From Clostridia bacterium (GTDB taxonomy: Bacteria; Bacillota_A; Clostridia; Oscillospirales; CAG-272), in NCBI GenBank assembly GCA_017466455.1, contig JAFTUD010000016.1, positions 7,687 to 71,686 on the forward strand: a stretch of DNA of 64,000 nt, read 5' to 3'. Positions 51,795-61,304 of this stretch are shown here, piece by piece. The notes under the pieces are model-generated. The model did not search any database. It was not told the DNA's origin and worked only from the letters and a program-made list of their open reading frames with translations. Position 1 is the first letter of the stretch. Each line of letters opens with the position of its first letter. A program made the position numbers and the translations under genes.

Positions 51795-52670
51795 ATGTCA
51801 ATGTGGAAAAAGATTGTCAAAGTGATTTTGGCTGTTCTTATTATAACGATTTTTGTCGTTGGAATACCGATTGTCATAAATGAGTGCTACAAAGCTAATT
51901 GTGGATATTCAACGGCGTGGGATGCTTCTGCAATGCTTGGTTATTATGGCACAGTTCTTGGTGCTATTATAACGGTAGCGACTCTTGTTGCAACAATTAC
52001 GTTCACCAAGAAACAAATTCAAAGAGAAAGCTTTCTTAAAGCAGAGAGCGAGAAGTGGGATAAGCTTAAGTCTGTTTTTTTAGAAATACTTGAAAATATC
52101 AACCCGATGGTAACTTTGAAAGATGTTATGGACAACGGTTTTGTTGATCCTCCTAAGGCAATTAATATTCTCCAACGGTATCAGATGGATTGCAGGACCT
52201 CGACAGATTTATTAAACGCTCATCTTAATATGAATGATTATCCAAAGGTTAAGCATTTAGTTGACGGAATAACTGAAATGGCTGAGGAATTCGTTGAAAT
52301 AAGTAAGGGAGAAGTCGATCAATATTCAGATTTCAATATTTTGAAAAACAAAGACGTGTTTATGCTAATGGCTGAAAGAGAGAATGCGTATCCAGGGTCT
52401 TTTGCTAAAGAAGATATGGAAGAAAATCAAGCAAATATTGAAAAACTTAAAACTCTAAACAACGAAGCAATCAATTCTCAAATAAAACATCTCAATAGCG
52501 AATTCATTAGAGTTTACGAAACTAAATATAGAGCCTTATTACAGAGCATAGGTTCTACTTTTGAAACGCTTGAGTTGGAGTCTATGAGGGATGCAGACCG
52601 GTTGCTGAATATTGGTGTAAAGTCTAAAATTAAAACGAAGAAGAAACAGAAAAAAAGCAATAGCAAATGA
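51795..52670 (+). CDS. Membrane protein with two TM helices and coiled-coil domain
   Basis: A 291-residue protein. Two transmembrane helices lie at residues about 7-28 (IVKVILAVLIITIFVVGIPI) and 49-72 (YYGTVLGAIITVATLVATIT), followed by FTKKQIQRESFLKAESEKWD and a long cytoplasmic, charged, helical domain ending in a Lys-rich tail (KSKIKTKKKQKKSNSK). This resembles small membrane effectors or sensors found in defence islands, but I do not recognise the family. It is placed 10 bp after the HTH gene and 59 bp before the helicase. Confidence 0.7.
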   Translation: MSMWKKIVKVILAVLIITIFVVGIPIVINECYKANCGYSTAWDASAMLGYYGTVLGAIITVATLVATITFTKKQIQRESFLKAESEKWDKLKSVFLEILENINPMVTLKDVMDNGFVDPPKAINILQRYQMDCRTSTDLLNAHLNMNDYPKVKHLVDGITEMAEEFVEISKGEVDQYSDFNILKNKDVFMLMAERENAYPGSFAKEDMEENQANIEKLKTLNNEAINSQIKHLNSEFIRVYETKYRALLQSIGSTFETLELESMRDADRLLNIGVKSKIKTKKKQKKSNSK

Positions 52671-52729
52671 AAGTTTACTCCTAATACATTCACGCATATA
52701 TTTGAAGTCAACAATGAAGGAGAACAAAA

Positions 52730-55700
52730 ATGGCACATAAAGATTTATATATAGTGGACAACTCTACAGAAGATACTACTGTGAAAAAATATTTGACCGA
52801 TTGGTGTTCTGTGTCAAAGCAAATGGACATTGCTACGGGTTATTTGGAGATTGGTGGCTTGTTAGCTTTGGATACTCATTGGCAGAAATTAGATAAGATT
52901 AGAATTATTCTTGGCAACGAAATGACCAAAAGAACGAAGGATGTAATTGATGAGGTTGCATCTTCGATGCTTCGCACTTTTAGGCAAAGTGTAGATCAAG
53001 AACATGAACACAATGAGTTTCTTATAGGAGTTCCTGCTATTCTTGATGCGTTGAAAAACGGAAAAATCGAGTGTCGTGTTTTTGATAAAAACAAATTCCA
53101 TGCAAAAGCGTATATAACTTATTTTAGAGATGAGTATAGGAACCAGTTTATTCAATCAATGAACATACCCGCAGGGTACGCATTGGTTGGATCAAGCAAT
53201 TTCACAAAAGCAGGGTTGACACAAAACATTGAATTAAATGTCCAAGTGAAATCTGATGTCGAGCAGCTTCAAGAGTGGTTTGATGAACGTTGGGAGCAAG
53301 GGCTTGACATAAGCGAAGCTGTTCTCCAAGTTATTGAAAATCATTGTCAAGAGTTTTCTCCGTATGATGTTTACTTGCGAGCTATGTATGAGTATTTTAG
53401 AACACGAGAAGAAACGATATCTGAGTGGGAACATAAGGACTCGGTCATATATCAAGGATTAGCTCAATATCAGCGTGATGGCTATAACAGTATGGTAGAA
53501 ATAGCAAATCGTTATAGTGGTGCTTTTTTGTGCGATGGCGTTGGTTTGGGTAAAACCTTTGTGGGACTTATGCTAATTGAACGTTTCGTAAAAAAAGAGC
53601 GCAAAAATGTTGTGCTTATCGTTCCCGCATCTGCGCGTGTTTCCGTGTGGGAAACCACCATAAAAAAATACATTCCCGAGATACTTGAAGGCTTTTATCC
53701 ATTTAAAATCATCAACCATACGGATTTGCTTTTGGAAAAAAATCAAAATTTGATGAATCAAATTTCGGAACAAGCAGAAATCGTTATTATTGATGAAGCT
53801 CACCACTTTAGAAACAGAGCATCCAATCGTTATCGTAAGTTGTTTGATATGATGGGCAATGGACCTCGCAAGCAAATGTTTATGTTGACCGCTACACCCA
53901 TTAACAACAGTTTTTTGGATTTGCAGCATTTAATCGAATTGTTTACTCAACGTCAAGAAGATTATTTTGCAGCAGCACCTTTGGGCATTCATAGCTTAAC
54001 AGGTCATTTCAAAAAGATGGAGGCAAAGCTTACTTCTTCGGGAACTTCAGCAGATAATGCCACAGACATTACTGACGATATTTTTAGAAAAGACCCGTTA
54101 GTCAACCAATTGGTTGTACAAAGAAGCAGAGCATATGTGAAAAAGAGCTTGTCTACAGCGGAAGGTTCTAACGTAATGTTTTCAGTTAGACAGCCTCCCT
54201 TTGTTGCAAACTATTCAATGAGAAATTCTTACGGTAAGTTGATTGATGATTTTGTAGGCTCATTTTATCGTAAGGATAAGAATGGACGTACATTGCCAAT
54301 TTTGGCTTTGGCAGTATATTCTCCCTACGAAGAAGCTTATTTCATCGGGGATAGATCTAAACTTGATGAAATGGTCACAGGTAGACAAGCGCAAATCGTA
54401 AATTTGATTCGACAGCTCTTGCTGAAACGCTTTGAAAGTTCTGTAGCTGCATTCGAGGAAACCTGCATTAGAATTTACGTTCGCCTTAAGAAATTCATAA
54501 CAGACTATCGCGACTATGGAAATGCGAGAGCCATTGACAGATTGCTCAACAAACAGACTGATGTTATTTCTTACGTAGAAAAATATATTACTCAAATCGT
54601 GCAGACCACCTTGGATGAGTATGAAGATGATTTGCCGTCGTATGTTTGGGATAGTGAAGAAAGCCTCAATATTGATGAATTTGATATAAGAACAATGTTG
54701 GAAGATACTATTCTTGATATGGAGGTTTTGGCAGAATTTATATCGGATATTATGGATATTGATCCTGATAACGATGATAAAATTCGTGAGTTGAAACGTA
54801 TTTTGAGCGAAGATTTGCACATCAAAGGTAAAAAGGTGATTATTTTTACTGAATACAAAGTCACCGCCGAATACATTTATCGAGAATTAATAAAATCCGG
54901 TTTTTCTAATATTTTTGAAATTGATGGTCAAACAAAAGGAAATCGTCACGAATTAATACAACGCTTTGCTCCGTATTACAACGATTCTTCCTCCGATCAA
55001 ATTAGCGATGAAATTAATATTCTTATTGCAACGGATGTCTTGGCGGAAGGCTTGAATTTGCAAGATGCATCTTGTTTGATTAACTATGAGCTTCATTGGA
55101 ACCCGGTTAGACTTATGCAACGTATTGGTCGTGTTGACCGTAGACGGAATGCAGCAATTGAAGAAAGACTTTTGCGAGATCATCCCGAATTAGCAGAAGA
55201 CCGAGAGAACGCTTATTATTGGAACTTTTTACCTCCTGCAGAGTTGGAAAAGCTGCTTTCTTTGTATGAAACTGTTTCGCGCAAAACCTTAAGAATATCT
55301 AAAACATTTGGAATTGAGGGCAAAAAACTATTAACTCCTGATGATGATTACGAAGCGTTGAAAGATTTCAATTCCCAATATGAAGGCGAAACATCCGGAG
55401 AAGAAGAAATCGCACTTGCTTATCAAGAATTAATGAATCAAAATCCCGATTATGAAAAAGAAGTTTCTGCACTTCCTAAAAAGATTTATAGTGGTAAATC
55501 ATCGGGTTATGTGGGTTGTTTCTTCTGTTACGAATTACCAACCAAACTTGCTAACGGTGAATGGTCAAACGGAAACGGTTTATATCGTTGGTATCTTTTA
55601 GATTCCAAATCTGGTACGATAAGTGAGCAAATATATGATATATGGACCATCATTAAATGCGATGCGAGTGAAAAACGAGTTTTGAAAATAAGCGAAGATG

Positions 55701-55816
55701 AGTTCAAAACGAGCAGAAAAACGGTCGAAGATTACATAAAGAAATCATATATGAGAGCTATTCAAGCTCCGATAGGAATTAAACCACGCCTTGTAACGTG
55801 GATGGAGCTTGTATAA
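52730..55816 (+). CDS. PLD-nuclease/SNF2-type helicase fusion
   Basis: A 1028-residue protein, RBS AAGGAG. Residues about 1-200 are a phospholipase-D-like nuclease domain (KFHAKAYITYF and VGSSNFTKAGLTQNIELNV, the degenerate HxK and S-x-N elements). Residues about 240-830 are a superfamily 2 ATPase of SNF2/DEAD type: motif I FLCDGVGLGKTFVGL, II VIIDEAHHFRN, III LTATPINNS, V LIATDVLAEGLNLQDAS, VI LMQRIGRVDRRRNA. The C-terminal ~200 residues are unassigned. The architecture is that of restriction-type DNA translocases with a PLD nuclease. It is the presumed effector cutting DNA in this operon. Confidence 0.88.
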   Translation: MAHKDLYIVDNSTEDTTVKKYLTDWCSVSKQMDIATGYLEIGGLLALDTHWQKLDKIRIILGNEMTKRTKDVIDEVASSMLRTFRQSVDQEHEHNEFLIGVPAILDALKNGKIECRVFDKNKFHAKAYITYFRDEYRNQFIQSMNIPAGYALVGSSNFTKAGLTQNIELNVQVKSDVEQLQEWFDERWEQGLDISEAVLQVIENHCQEFSPYDVYLRAMYEYFRTREETISEWEHKDSVIYQGLAQYQRDGYNSMVEIANRYSGAFLCDGVGLGKTFVGLMLIERFVKKERKNVVLIVPASARVSVWETTIKKYIPEILEGFYPFKIINHTDLLLEKNQNLMNQISEQAEIVIIDEAHHFRNRASNRYRKLFDMMGNGPRKQMFMLTATPINNSFLDLQHLIELFTQRQEDYFAAAPLGIHSLTGHFKKMEAKLTSSGTSADNATDITDDIFRKDPLVNQLVVQRSRAYVKKSLSTAEGSNVMFSVRQPPFVANYSMRNSYGKLIDDFVGSFYRKDKNGRTLPILALAVYSPYEEAYFIGDRSKLDEMVTGRQAQIVNLIRQLLLKRFESSVAAFEETCIRIYVRLKKFITDYRDYGNARAIDRLLNKQTDVISYVEKYITQIVQTTLDEYEDDLPSYVWDSEESLNIDEFDIRTMLEDTILDMEVLAEFISDIMDIDPDNDDKIRELKRILSEDLHIKGKKVIIFTEYKVTAEYIYRELIKSGFSNIFEIDGQTKGNRHELIQRFAPYYNDSSSDQISDEINILIATDVLAEGLNLQDASCLINYELHWNPVRLMQRIGRVDRRRNAAIEERLLRDHPELAEDRENAYYWNFLPPAELEKLLSLYETVSRKTLRISKTFGIEGKKLLTPDDDYEALKDFNSQYEGETSGEEEIALAYQELMNQNPDYEKEVSALPKKIYSGKSSGYVGCFFCYELPTKLANGEWSNGNGLYRWYLLDSKSGTISEQIYDIWTIIKCDASEKRVLKISEDEFKTSRKTVEDYIKKSYMRAIQAPIGIKPRLVTWMELV

Positions 55817-55853
55817 GGAAATGTGATTGCTCTCGTATAGATGCGAGGTAAAA

Positions 55854-56999
55854 ATGAAAGTATTGTCTTTATATGCGAATATCGGTGTAGCGGAAGCATA
55901 TTTGCGTAGAATCGGTATAGATGTTGTTGTGGCTAACGAACTTGTCCCGAGAAGAGCTGAGTTGTATTCGAACATATATCCGGAAACTACTATGATTTGT
56001 GGAGATATTACGCGGGATAGCACCTATCAAAACATAATCAATCAAGCACTTAACCAAGGGGTTGACGTAATTATGGCAACCCCTCCGTGCCAAGGCATCA
56101 GCCGTGCAGGCAAACAAAGGGAAGATGATATGCGAAACCTTCTTATTCTTCCCGTAATTCAGTGCGTGTTGGATATACGTCCGCGTTACGTCATGATTGA
56201 AAATGTTCCTCAATTTACAGAAACATTTATTTCGATTGACGACGGTAATATTAAAATCATTGACCTAATAGAGAGCAAATTAAGTGATTATTATAACATT
56301 TCAATCAATCTTATAGACACAAAACATTATGGCGTCCCTCAAACAAGGCAACGTGCAATTATTTTGCTTTCTCGAAAAGATTGTCCAATCTGGTCAATTC
56401 CTAATAAAGAAAACGAACTTGTATCATTAAGGGATGCTATTGGAGATTTGCCTTCGTTAGACCCATTTATTAACGATGTATCTCAAGATGAAATGTCTAA
56501 TATTTTCCCTCAGTATTACGCAAAAGCAGAGGAAGGCAAACGAGTTTCGGTGTGGCATAAGCCTCCTAAACATATTTATCGCCAAGTTGTCACTATGATG
56601 CATACCCCGACAGGTAAAACAGCTTTTGATAATGATAAATATGTGCCACTCAAAGCGGATGGAACGCCCGTGACAGGATACAAAAGTACATATCGGCGGT
56701 TGCGTTGGGATGATCCTGCAAGTACTGTTACAATGGATAATCGCAAAATATCATCTCAGAACAATGTACACCCGGGAAGATATTTGGGAGTTGATGAAAA
56801 TGGAGATTGCATCTATTCAGATGCACGGGCACTTTCGCTCTTCGAATTGATGAGAATTATGTCTTTACCCGATGATTGGGCATTGCCGTTAAATACAAAT
56901 GAGGCTTTTGTGAGATCTGTTATTGGTGAAGGCATTCCTCCTTTGTTTATAAAAAAATTGTTTGAGGAATTAAAAGAGGTTAATTATGGGGAGAATTAA
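55854..56999 (+). CDS. DNA cytosine-5 methyltransferase 1 (divergent Dcm)
   Basis: A 381-residue C5-cytosine methyltransferase. Catalytic Cys in motif IV ATPPCQGISRAG, motif VI MIENVPQF, motif VIII GVPQTRQRAIIL and motif IX/X near the C-terminus (RSVIGEGIPPLF). Motif I is unusual: LYANIGVAEAYLRRIGID in place of F-x-G-x-G-G. GAGG precedes ATG 55854; ATG 55827 is unsupported. It is paralogous to the next gene, with which it overlaps by 14 bp. Likely protects host DNA from the operon's nuclease. Confidence 0.9.
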   Translation: MKVLSLYANIGVAEAYLRRIGIDVVVANELVPRRAELYSNIYPETTMICGDITRDSTYQNIINQALNQGVDVIMATPPCQGISRAGKQREDDMRNLLILPVIQCVLDIRPRYVMIENVPQFTETFISIDDGNIKIIDLIESKLSDYYNISINLIDTKHYGVPQTRQRAIILLSRKDCPIWSIPNKENELVSLRDAIGDLPSLDPFINDVSQDEMSNIFPQYYAKAEEGKRVSVWHKPPKHIYRQVVTMMHTPTGKTAFDNDKYVPLKADGTPVTGYKSTYRRLRWDDPASTVTMDNRKISSQNNVHPGRYLGVDENGDCIYSDARALSLFELMRIMSLPDDWALPLNTNEAFVRSVIGEGIPPLFIKKLFEELKEVNYGEN

Positions 57000-58137
57000 A
57001 GGATTATCTCTTTTTGCAAATGTTGGTGTGGCTGAAGCTATGTTCAAAAACATCGGTGTGGATATTGTCTTAGCTAATGAATTGATAGAAAAACGCGCAC
57101 AGTTTTATCAAGAAGTATATCCTGATGCGGAGATGATTTGTGGGGATATAACAGATGAAAATACACGTGATAGAATTGTTGCAAGAGCAAGAGAAATCGG
57201 CGTTAATTTTGTAATAGCTACACCTCCGTGTCAAGGTATGAGTGTAGCAGGAAATCGTGATCCGGATGATCCGCGCAATCAATTGATTTATTACGCTATT
57301 GATGTAATCAAAAGAATTCAACCGGATTTTGTAATGCTTGAAAATGTTCCAAAACAATTGACGACAAAAATTACCGTTGATGGAGAAAAGATAAGAATTC
57401 CTGATTATATAAAAGCGGAACTAAATGATGCTTATGCTTTCAATACGGAAACGCTCGCTAAAGCAAAGGATTTTAGTGTTCCGCAGTTGAGAGAAAGAAA
57501 TATATTTCTGCTTGTAAAAAGACATCTTGGATTCGTTTGGGAGTTCCCGCCAAAACAACGAGAAATTACATTAGAAGAGGCTATAGGAGATTTACCTTCT
57601 TTAGATCCAATGTTAAGAGAGGGGATGGCTTTTACAAAAAAAGTCTTTCCTAAATTTGAGGAGAAAGCCCAAGAAGGACTTAAAGTATCAAAATGGCATC
57701 GTCCGCCTACCCATCCATGGCGTCATGTAGAGTGGATGATGCATACTCCTACGGGAAAGTCCGCTATTTATAACGAAGTATATTATCCTCAAAAAAAGGA
57801 TGGATCGGAAATCAAAGCACATCACAACCATTATCGCAGAATGAATTGGGATAAACCTTCACGCACGATTACAATGTTTAATGGATTTATTTCAACTCTT
57901 GCAACCGTTCACCCCGGACGTCCTTATGAGGATAATGGAGTTGTTCTTTATAGTGATCCGCGAGCATTATCAATCTACGAACTTATGATTGTAATGTCAA
58001 TACCAAATGATTGGAATATTCCCGATTGGGCAGATGATTCGTTCTTGAGATCTGTAATCGGCGAAGGCATACCTTCCAAAATGGCACACGACATTTTAAA
58101 TCAATTGGTCGAAAAATTAATTCAAATCAATTATTAA
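56986..58137 (+). CDS. DNA cytosine-5 methyltransferase 2 (paralogue)
   Basis: A 383-residue paralogue of the preceding enzyme: LFANVGVAEAMFKNIGVD at motif I, ATPPCQGMSVAG at IV, MLENVPKQ at VI, SVPQLRERNIFLLV at VIII and RSVIGEGIPSKM at X. The target-recognition regions (about residues 180-290) differ more than the rest. Two C5 methyltransferases side by side usually modify the two strands of an asymmetric site. Translation is coupled to the first by overlap. Confidence 0.9.
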   Translation: MGRIKGLSLFANVGVAEAMFKNIGVDIVLANELIEKRAQFYQEVYPDAEMICGDITDENTRDRIVARAREIGVNFVIATPPCQGMSVAGNRDPDDPRNQLIYYAIDVIKRIQPDFVMLENVPKQLTTKITVDGEKIRIPDYIKAELNDAYAFNTETLAKAKDFSVPQLRERNIFLLVKRHLGFVWEFPPKQREITLEEAIGDLPSLDPMLREGMAFTKKVFPKFEEKAQEGLKVSKWHRPPTHPWRHVEWMMHTPTGKSAIYNEVYYPQKKDGSEIKAHHNHYRRMNWDKPSRTITMFNGFISTLATVHPGRPYEDNGVVLYSDPRALSIYELMIVMSIPNDWNIPDWADDSFLRSVIGEGIPSKMAHDILNQLVEKLIQINY

Positions 58138-58159
58138 ACAGCATTTTGGAGGAATCGAT

Positions 58160-61100
58160 ATGCTCTTTAAAAACGTTTCCAATCTTGATACTCTTTTGCA
58201 ATATTGCGCAGAAACACTTTCTTGGAGAATAGGCGAAGAGTATTTTGAAGATTTAGATGAGCTAACATACGATTTTGAAGCAGCCGATTTAGGACTCAAA
58301 GAAGAGGCTTTTACTAAAATTAAATCTCTGAAACAGCTTCGTCCATTGGTTGAGAATCAGCCGTGGGGAATTTTTGCGGTGGACTTTGAAAGTAAAAAAC
58401 TTGAGATTTCTGCGGTAAGAAAAATTTTGTGCAAGCTCATTTGTAGCCCTCATAATGCGGACTATAAAACATGGGCGTGCGACCAACTGTTATTTTTATG
58501 TTTTTGGGGAGAATCGGCTTATCGTACTATCGGGTTTATTGCATTTGAGAAGCAGACCGGCGTGAGACTTCCGATCATAAAGCCTTTATATTGCACTCCC
58601 AAAATCGAAGATAGAGCGCATATTGAAAATTTTGAAAATCAAATAAAGCAGCTTGAATGGAAAGATAACTTCTCGAACGATGAGTGGATAATCTCTTGGC
58701 GTCAAGCATTTCGGTTACCTCGTCATCAGACTGTGAGAGATACTAAAGCTGTGACCGAACGCTTGGCAGAAATCGCTCTAAATATTAGTAATAATTTAAT
58801 TGGAGCATTTAATGTAGAAGATGCAGAGGGCACGATTCACCAATTATATAAGCGATTTAATGAAGCACTCAATATCACATTGGCACAAAAAGAGTTCATA
58901 GATATGTATGCCCAAACGCTTGTATACGGTCTTTTTTCAGCGCGTTGTATGAAACCCAACGTTAATCCTTTTACCACCGATAGCGCAATCGAATGCATAC
59001 CTAAAACCAATCCGTTGCTGCGCGAACTCTTGATAGAATGTTGTGATAAAAGTAAAATTACCGGTTTTGATGAAATAGAAGTTCAAGAATTAATAGATTT
59101 TTTGAATGGAATAGAAATTCAGGATATTTTAAATGATTTCAATCGCCAAACTGGTCTTGGGAAAGAAGATCCTATAGTTTATTTTTATGAAGGCTTTCTT
59201 GACATTTACGAAAAAGAGCAGAAAAAGCGTAGAGGTGTTTATTATACCCCAACACCTGTAGTTGACTTTATGGTTCAATCGGTTTCTGAATTGTTAGAGT
59301 CAAAATTCGGTTGTAGTGACGGCTTTTTAGATGATAATGTATCAGTTCTTGATCCTGCTGTTGGAACAGGAACATTCTTGAGAAAAATTATATTCAACGT
59401 ATATGATAAATTCCTAAAAAAGAGTAGTAAATCGTTATGGTCCGATTATGTACATGCTTCGTTATTGACACGTATTTTCGGATTTGAATTTATGATGGCT
59501 CCGTATGCAGTTGCTCATATGAAATTAGCAATGACATTAAAAGATACGGGATATAATTTTGACAGTGAAAAGCGGTTGCAGGTATATTTGGCTAATTCGT
59601 TGGAAAACACAGAGAAATCTCCTTTGCCAACCAATTTTGAAGATCCGTTATTTGCTGAATCGAGTTATGCAGCACAAGCAAGAAAAAGTAAAATTAATGT
59701 AATTATAGGCAACCCGCCGTATCGTACTGACAGTATTAATAAAAGCAATTGGATATTGTCGCTTATGGAGGATTACAAAAAAGAACCCGGAACACAAGAA
59801 AGATTGCAGGAGCGCAATCCCAAAGTGGTGAATGATGATTATGTTAAGTTCATACGCTTTGCGCAAGAGGTGATCAAAGAACAAGAGCAAGCAATCATTG
59901 CCTATATTCACCCACATAGTTATATGGACAATTTAACATTCCGTGGAATGCGTTGGAATTTATTGAAAGAGTTTGATGAGATATACATTCTTGATTTGCA
60001 CGGTAATGTTATGAGCCGAGAAACCTTCGACATAGAAGAGAGAGATGAAAATGTATTTGATATTCAGCAAGGTGTGTGTATAAGCTTTTTCATTAAGAAC
60101 AACAAGGAATCTACTGATAAATTAGCAAAAGTATTTTATTCTGAAGCTTTCGGTTCAAGAGTCCATAAATACGAATTCCTTCTACGTTCCCATTTTTCAA
60201 GTATAGAATGGCACGAAGTTACGCCGACCCCACCGTACTATTTCTTGAATCCTAAAGATTTTTCCAATGCTGCAGAATATGAGAACGGAATTATGTTATC
60301 AGAGTTGTTTCCTGTTAATATAGGCGGCATTAAAACGCACAATGATGAAGCGCTTGTATCGGATAATGCGTTTGATACAGGGTACGATCAAATTTATGAA
60401 TATCGTCCGTTTGACACTAAGCACATTGATTACGATTTGTCTAAAGTCGAGCGTCATCGATATGATGTTATGAAGCACTTTGTTGGTCACGATAATATAG
60501 GATTGGTGATAAACAGGCAAGTTGTTACGGACAATTGGTCGCACATTCAAATGGTTGAGCATATGATTGACAACCGTTTGCATTATAGTCGAAAGGGTAT
60601 TCCATTATTATGCCCGTTATACTTATATGACGAAACAGGTACGAGAACATCAAATGTTAATGCTGAATTAATACCGAAATTTGAGAATGCGGTTTCAATG
60701 AAATACGTGGAATCAAAATCGGACGAGTCAACTCAATTTGATGTGCTTGATTTGGCAGACTATTGCTATGCGATTTTGTTTAGCAATACGTATCGAGCTG
60801 CCTACAAGGAGTTCCTTTGCATAGAGTTCCCTCGAGTTCCAATCCCCACATCAAAAGGATTCTTCTTAGAGATGGTTTGTAAAGGTCGTGAATTGAGAGA
60901 AATACATACTATGCATAAGAACCTTGAAAACAATCTCAATATTGAATTTGTTGGAATTGGTAGTAATGAAATCACAAATATTTCTTATACTAATGAGCAA
61001 ATTAAAATCAATTCGACACAGAGCTTTATCAACGTAAGGGAAGATCTTTGGGATTTCTGCTTTGGAGGTTATCATGGTTTGCAGAAATGGTTTAAAGACA

Positions 61101-61225
61101 GAAAGCATTCTTGTTTAAGCGAAACAGACATTAAACATGTTATCGCTGTTTTGAATATTTTTGATGAAACACAAAAGCTGATGGTTGAAATTGATGAGTG
61201 TCTTGCCTTATTTGGTGTACAATGA
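58160..61225 (+). CDS. Type ISP-like N6-adenine methyltransferase/specificity protein
   Basis: A 1021-residue protein, GGAGG 8 bp upstream. The first ~360 residues are helical and unassigned; then KRRGVYYTPTPVVDFMV leads into the gamma-class adenine methyltransferase: SAM motif LDPAVGTGTFLRK near residue 398 and catalytic NPPY near 516. The rest (about 620-1021) resembles the target-recognition part of type ISP/IIG enzymes, with DYCYAILFSNTYRAAYKEFL typical of their C-terminus. Known type ISP enzymes fuse nuclease, helicase, methyltransferase and TRD in ~1600 residues; here nuclease and helicase are in the separate 52730 gene. Confidence 0.85.
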   Translation: MLFKNVSNLDTLLQYCAETLSWRIGEEYFEDLDELTYDFEAADLGLKEEAFTKIKSLKQLRPLVENQPWGIFAVDFESKKLEISAVRKILCKLICSPHNADYKTWACDQLLFLCFWGESAYRTIGFIAFEKQTGVRLPIIKPLYCTPKIEDRAHIENFENQIKQLEWKDNFSNDEWIISWRQAFRLPRHQTVRDTKAVTERLAEIALNISNNLIGAFNVEDAEGTIHQLYKRFNEALNITLAQKEFIDMYAQTLVYGLFSARCMKPNVNPFTTDSAIECIPKTNPLLRELLIECCDKSKITGFDEIEVQELIDFLNGIEIQDILNDFNRQTGLGKEDPIVYFYEGFLDIYEKEQKKRRGVYYTPTPVVDFMVQSVSELLESKFGCSDGFLDDNVSVLDPAVGTGTFLRKIIFNVYDKFLKKSSKSLWSDYVHASLLTRIFGFEFMMAPYAVAHMKLAMTLKDTGYNFDSEKRLQVYLANSLENTEKSPLPTNFEDPLFAESSYAAQARKSKINVIIGNPPYRTDSINKSNWILSLMEDYKKEPGTQERLQERNPKVVNDDYVKFIRFAQEVIKEQEQAIIAYIHPHSYMDNLTFRGMRWNLLKEFDEIYILDLHGNVMSRETFDIEERDENVFDIQQGVCISFFIKNNKESTDKLAKVFYSEAFGSRVHKYEFLLRSHFSSIEWHEVTPTPPYYFLNPKDFSNAAEYENGIMLSELFPVNIGGIKTHNDEALVSDNAFDTGYDQIYEYRPFDTKHIDYDLSKVERHRYDVMKHFVGHDNIGLVINRQVVTDNWSHIQMVEHMIDNRLHYSRKGIPLLCPLYLYDETGTRTSNVNAELIPKFENAVSMKYVESKSDESTQFDVLDLADYCYAILFSNTYRAAYKEFLCIEFPRVPIPTSKGFFLEMVCKGRELREIHTMHKNLENNLNIEFVGIGSNEITNISYTNEQIKINSTQSFINVREDLWDFCFGGYHGLQKWFKDRKHSCLSETDIKHVIAVLNIFDETQKLMVEIDECLALFGVQ

Positions 61226-61304
61226 ATATTTGATTTTTATATGTAAAAAATAATTACTATAGGTTGTTGTGTTTAAACCTTGCAACACAACATTTGGAGG
61301 AGTT

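Noticed and set aside
52730..61225. DISARM system
   Set aside because: PLD, helicase and methyltransferase functions are present, but no DrmA-type helicase or DUF1998 (DrmB) protein is found.
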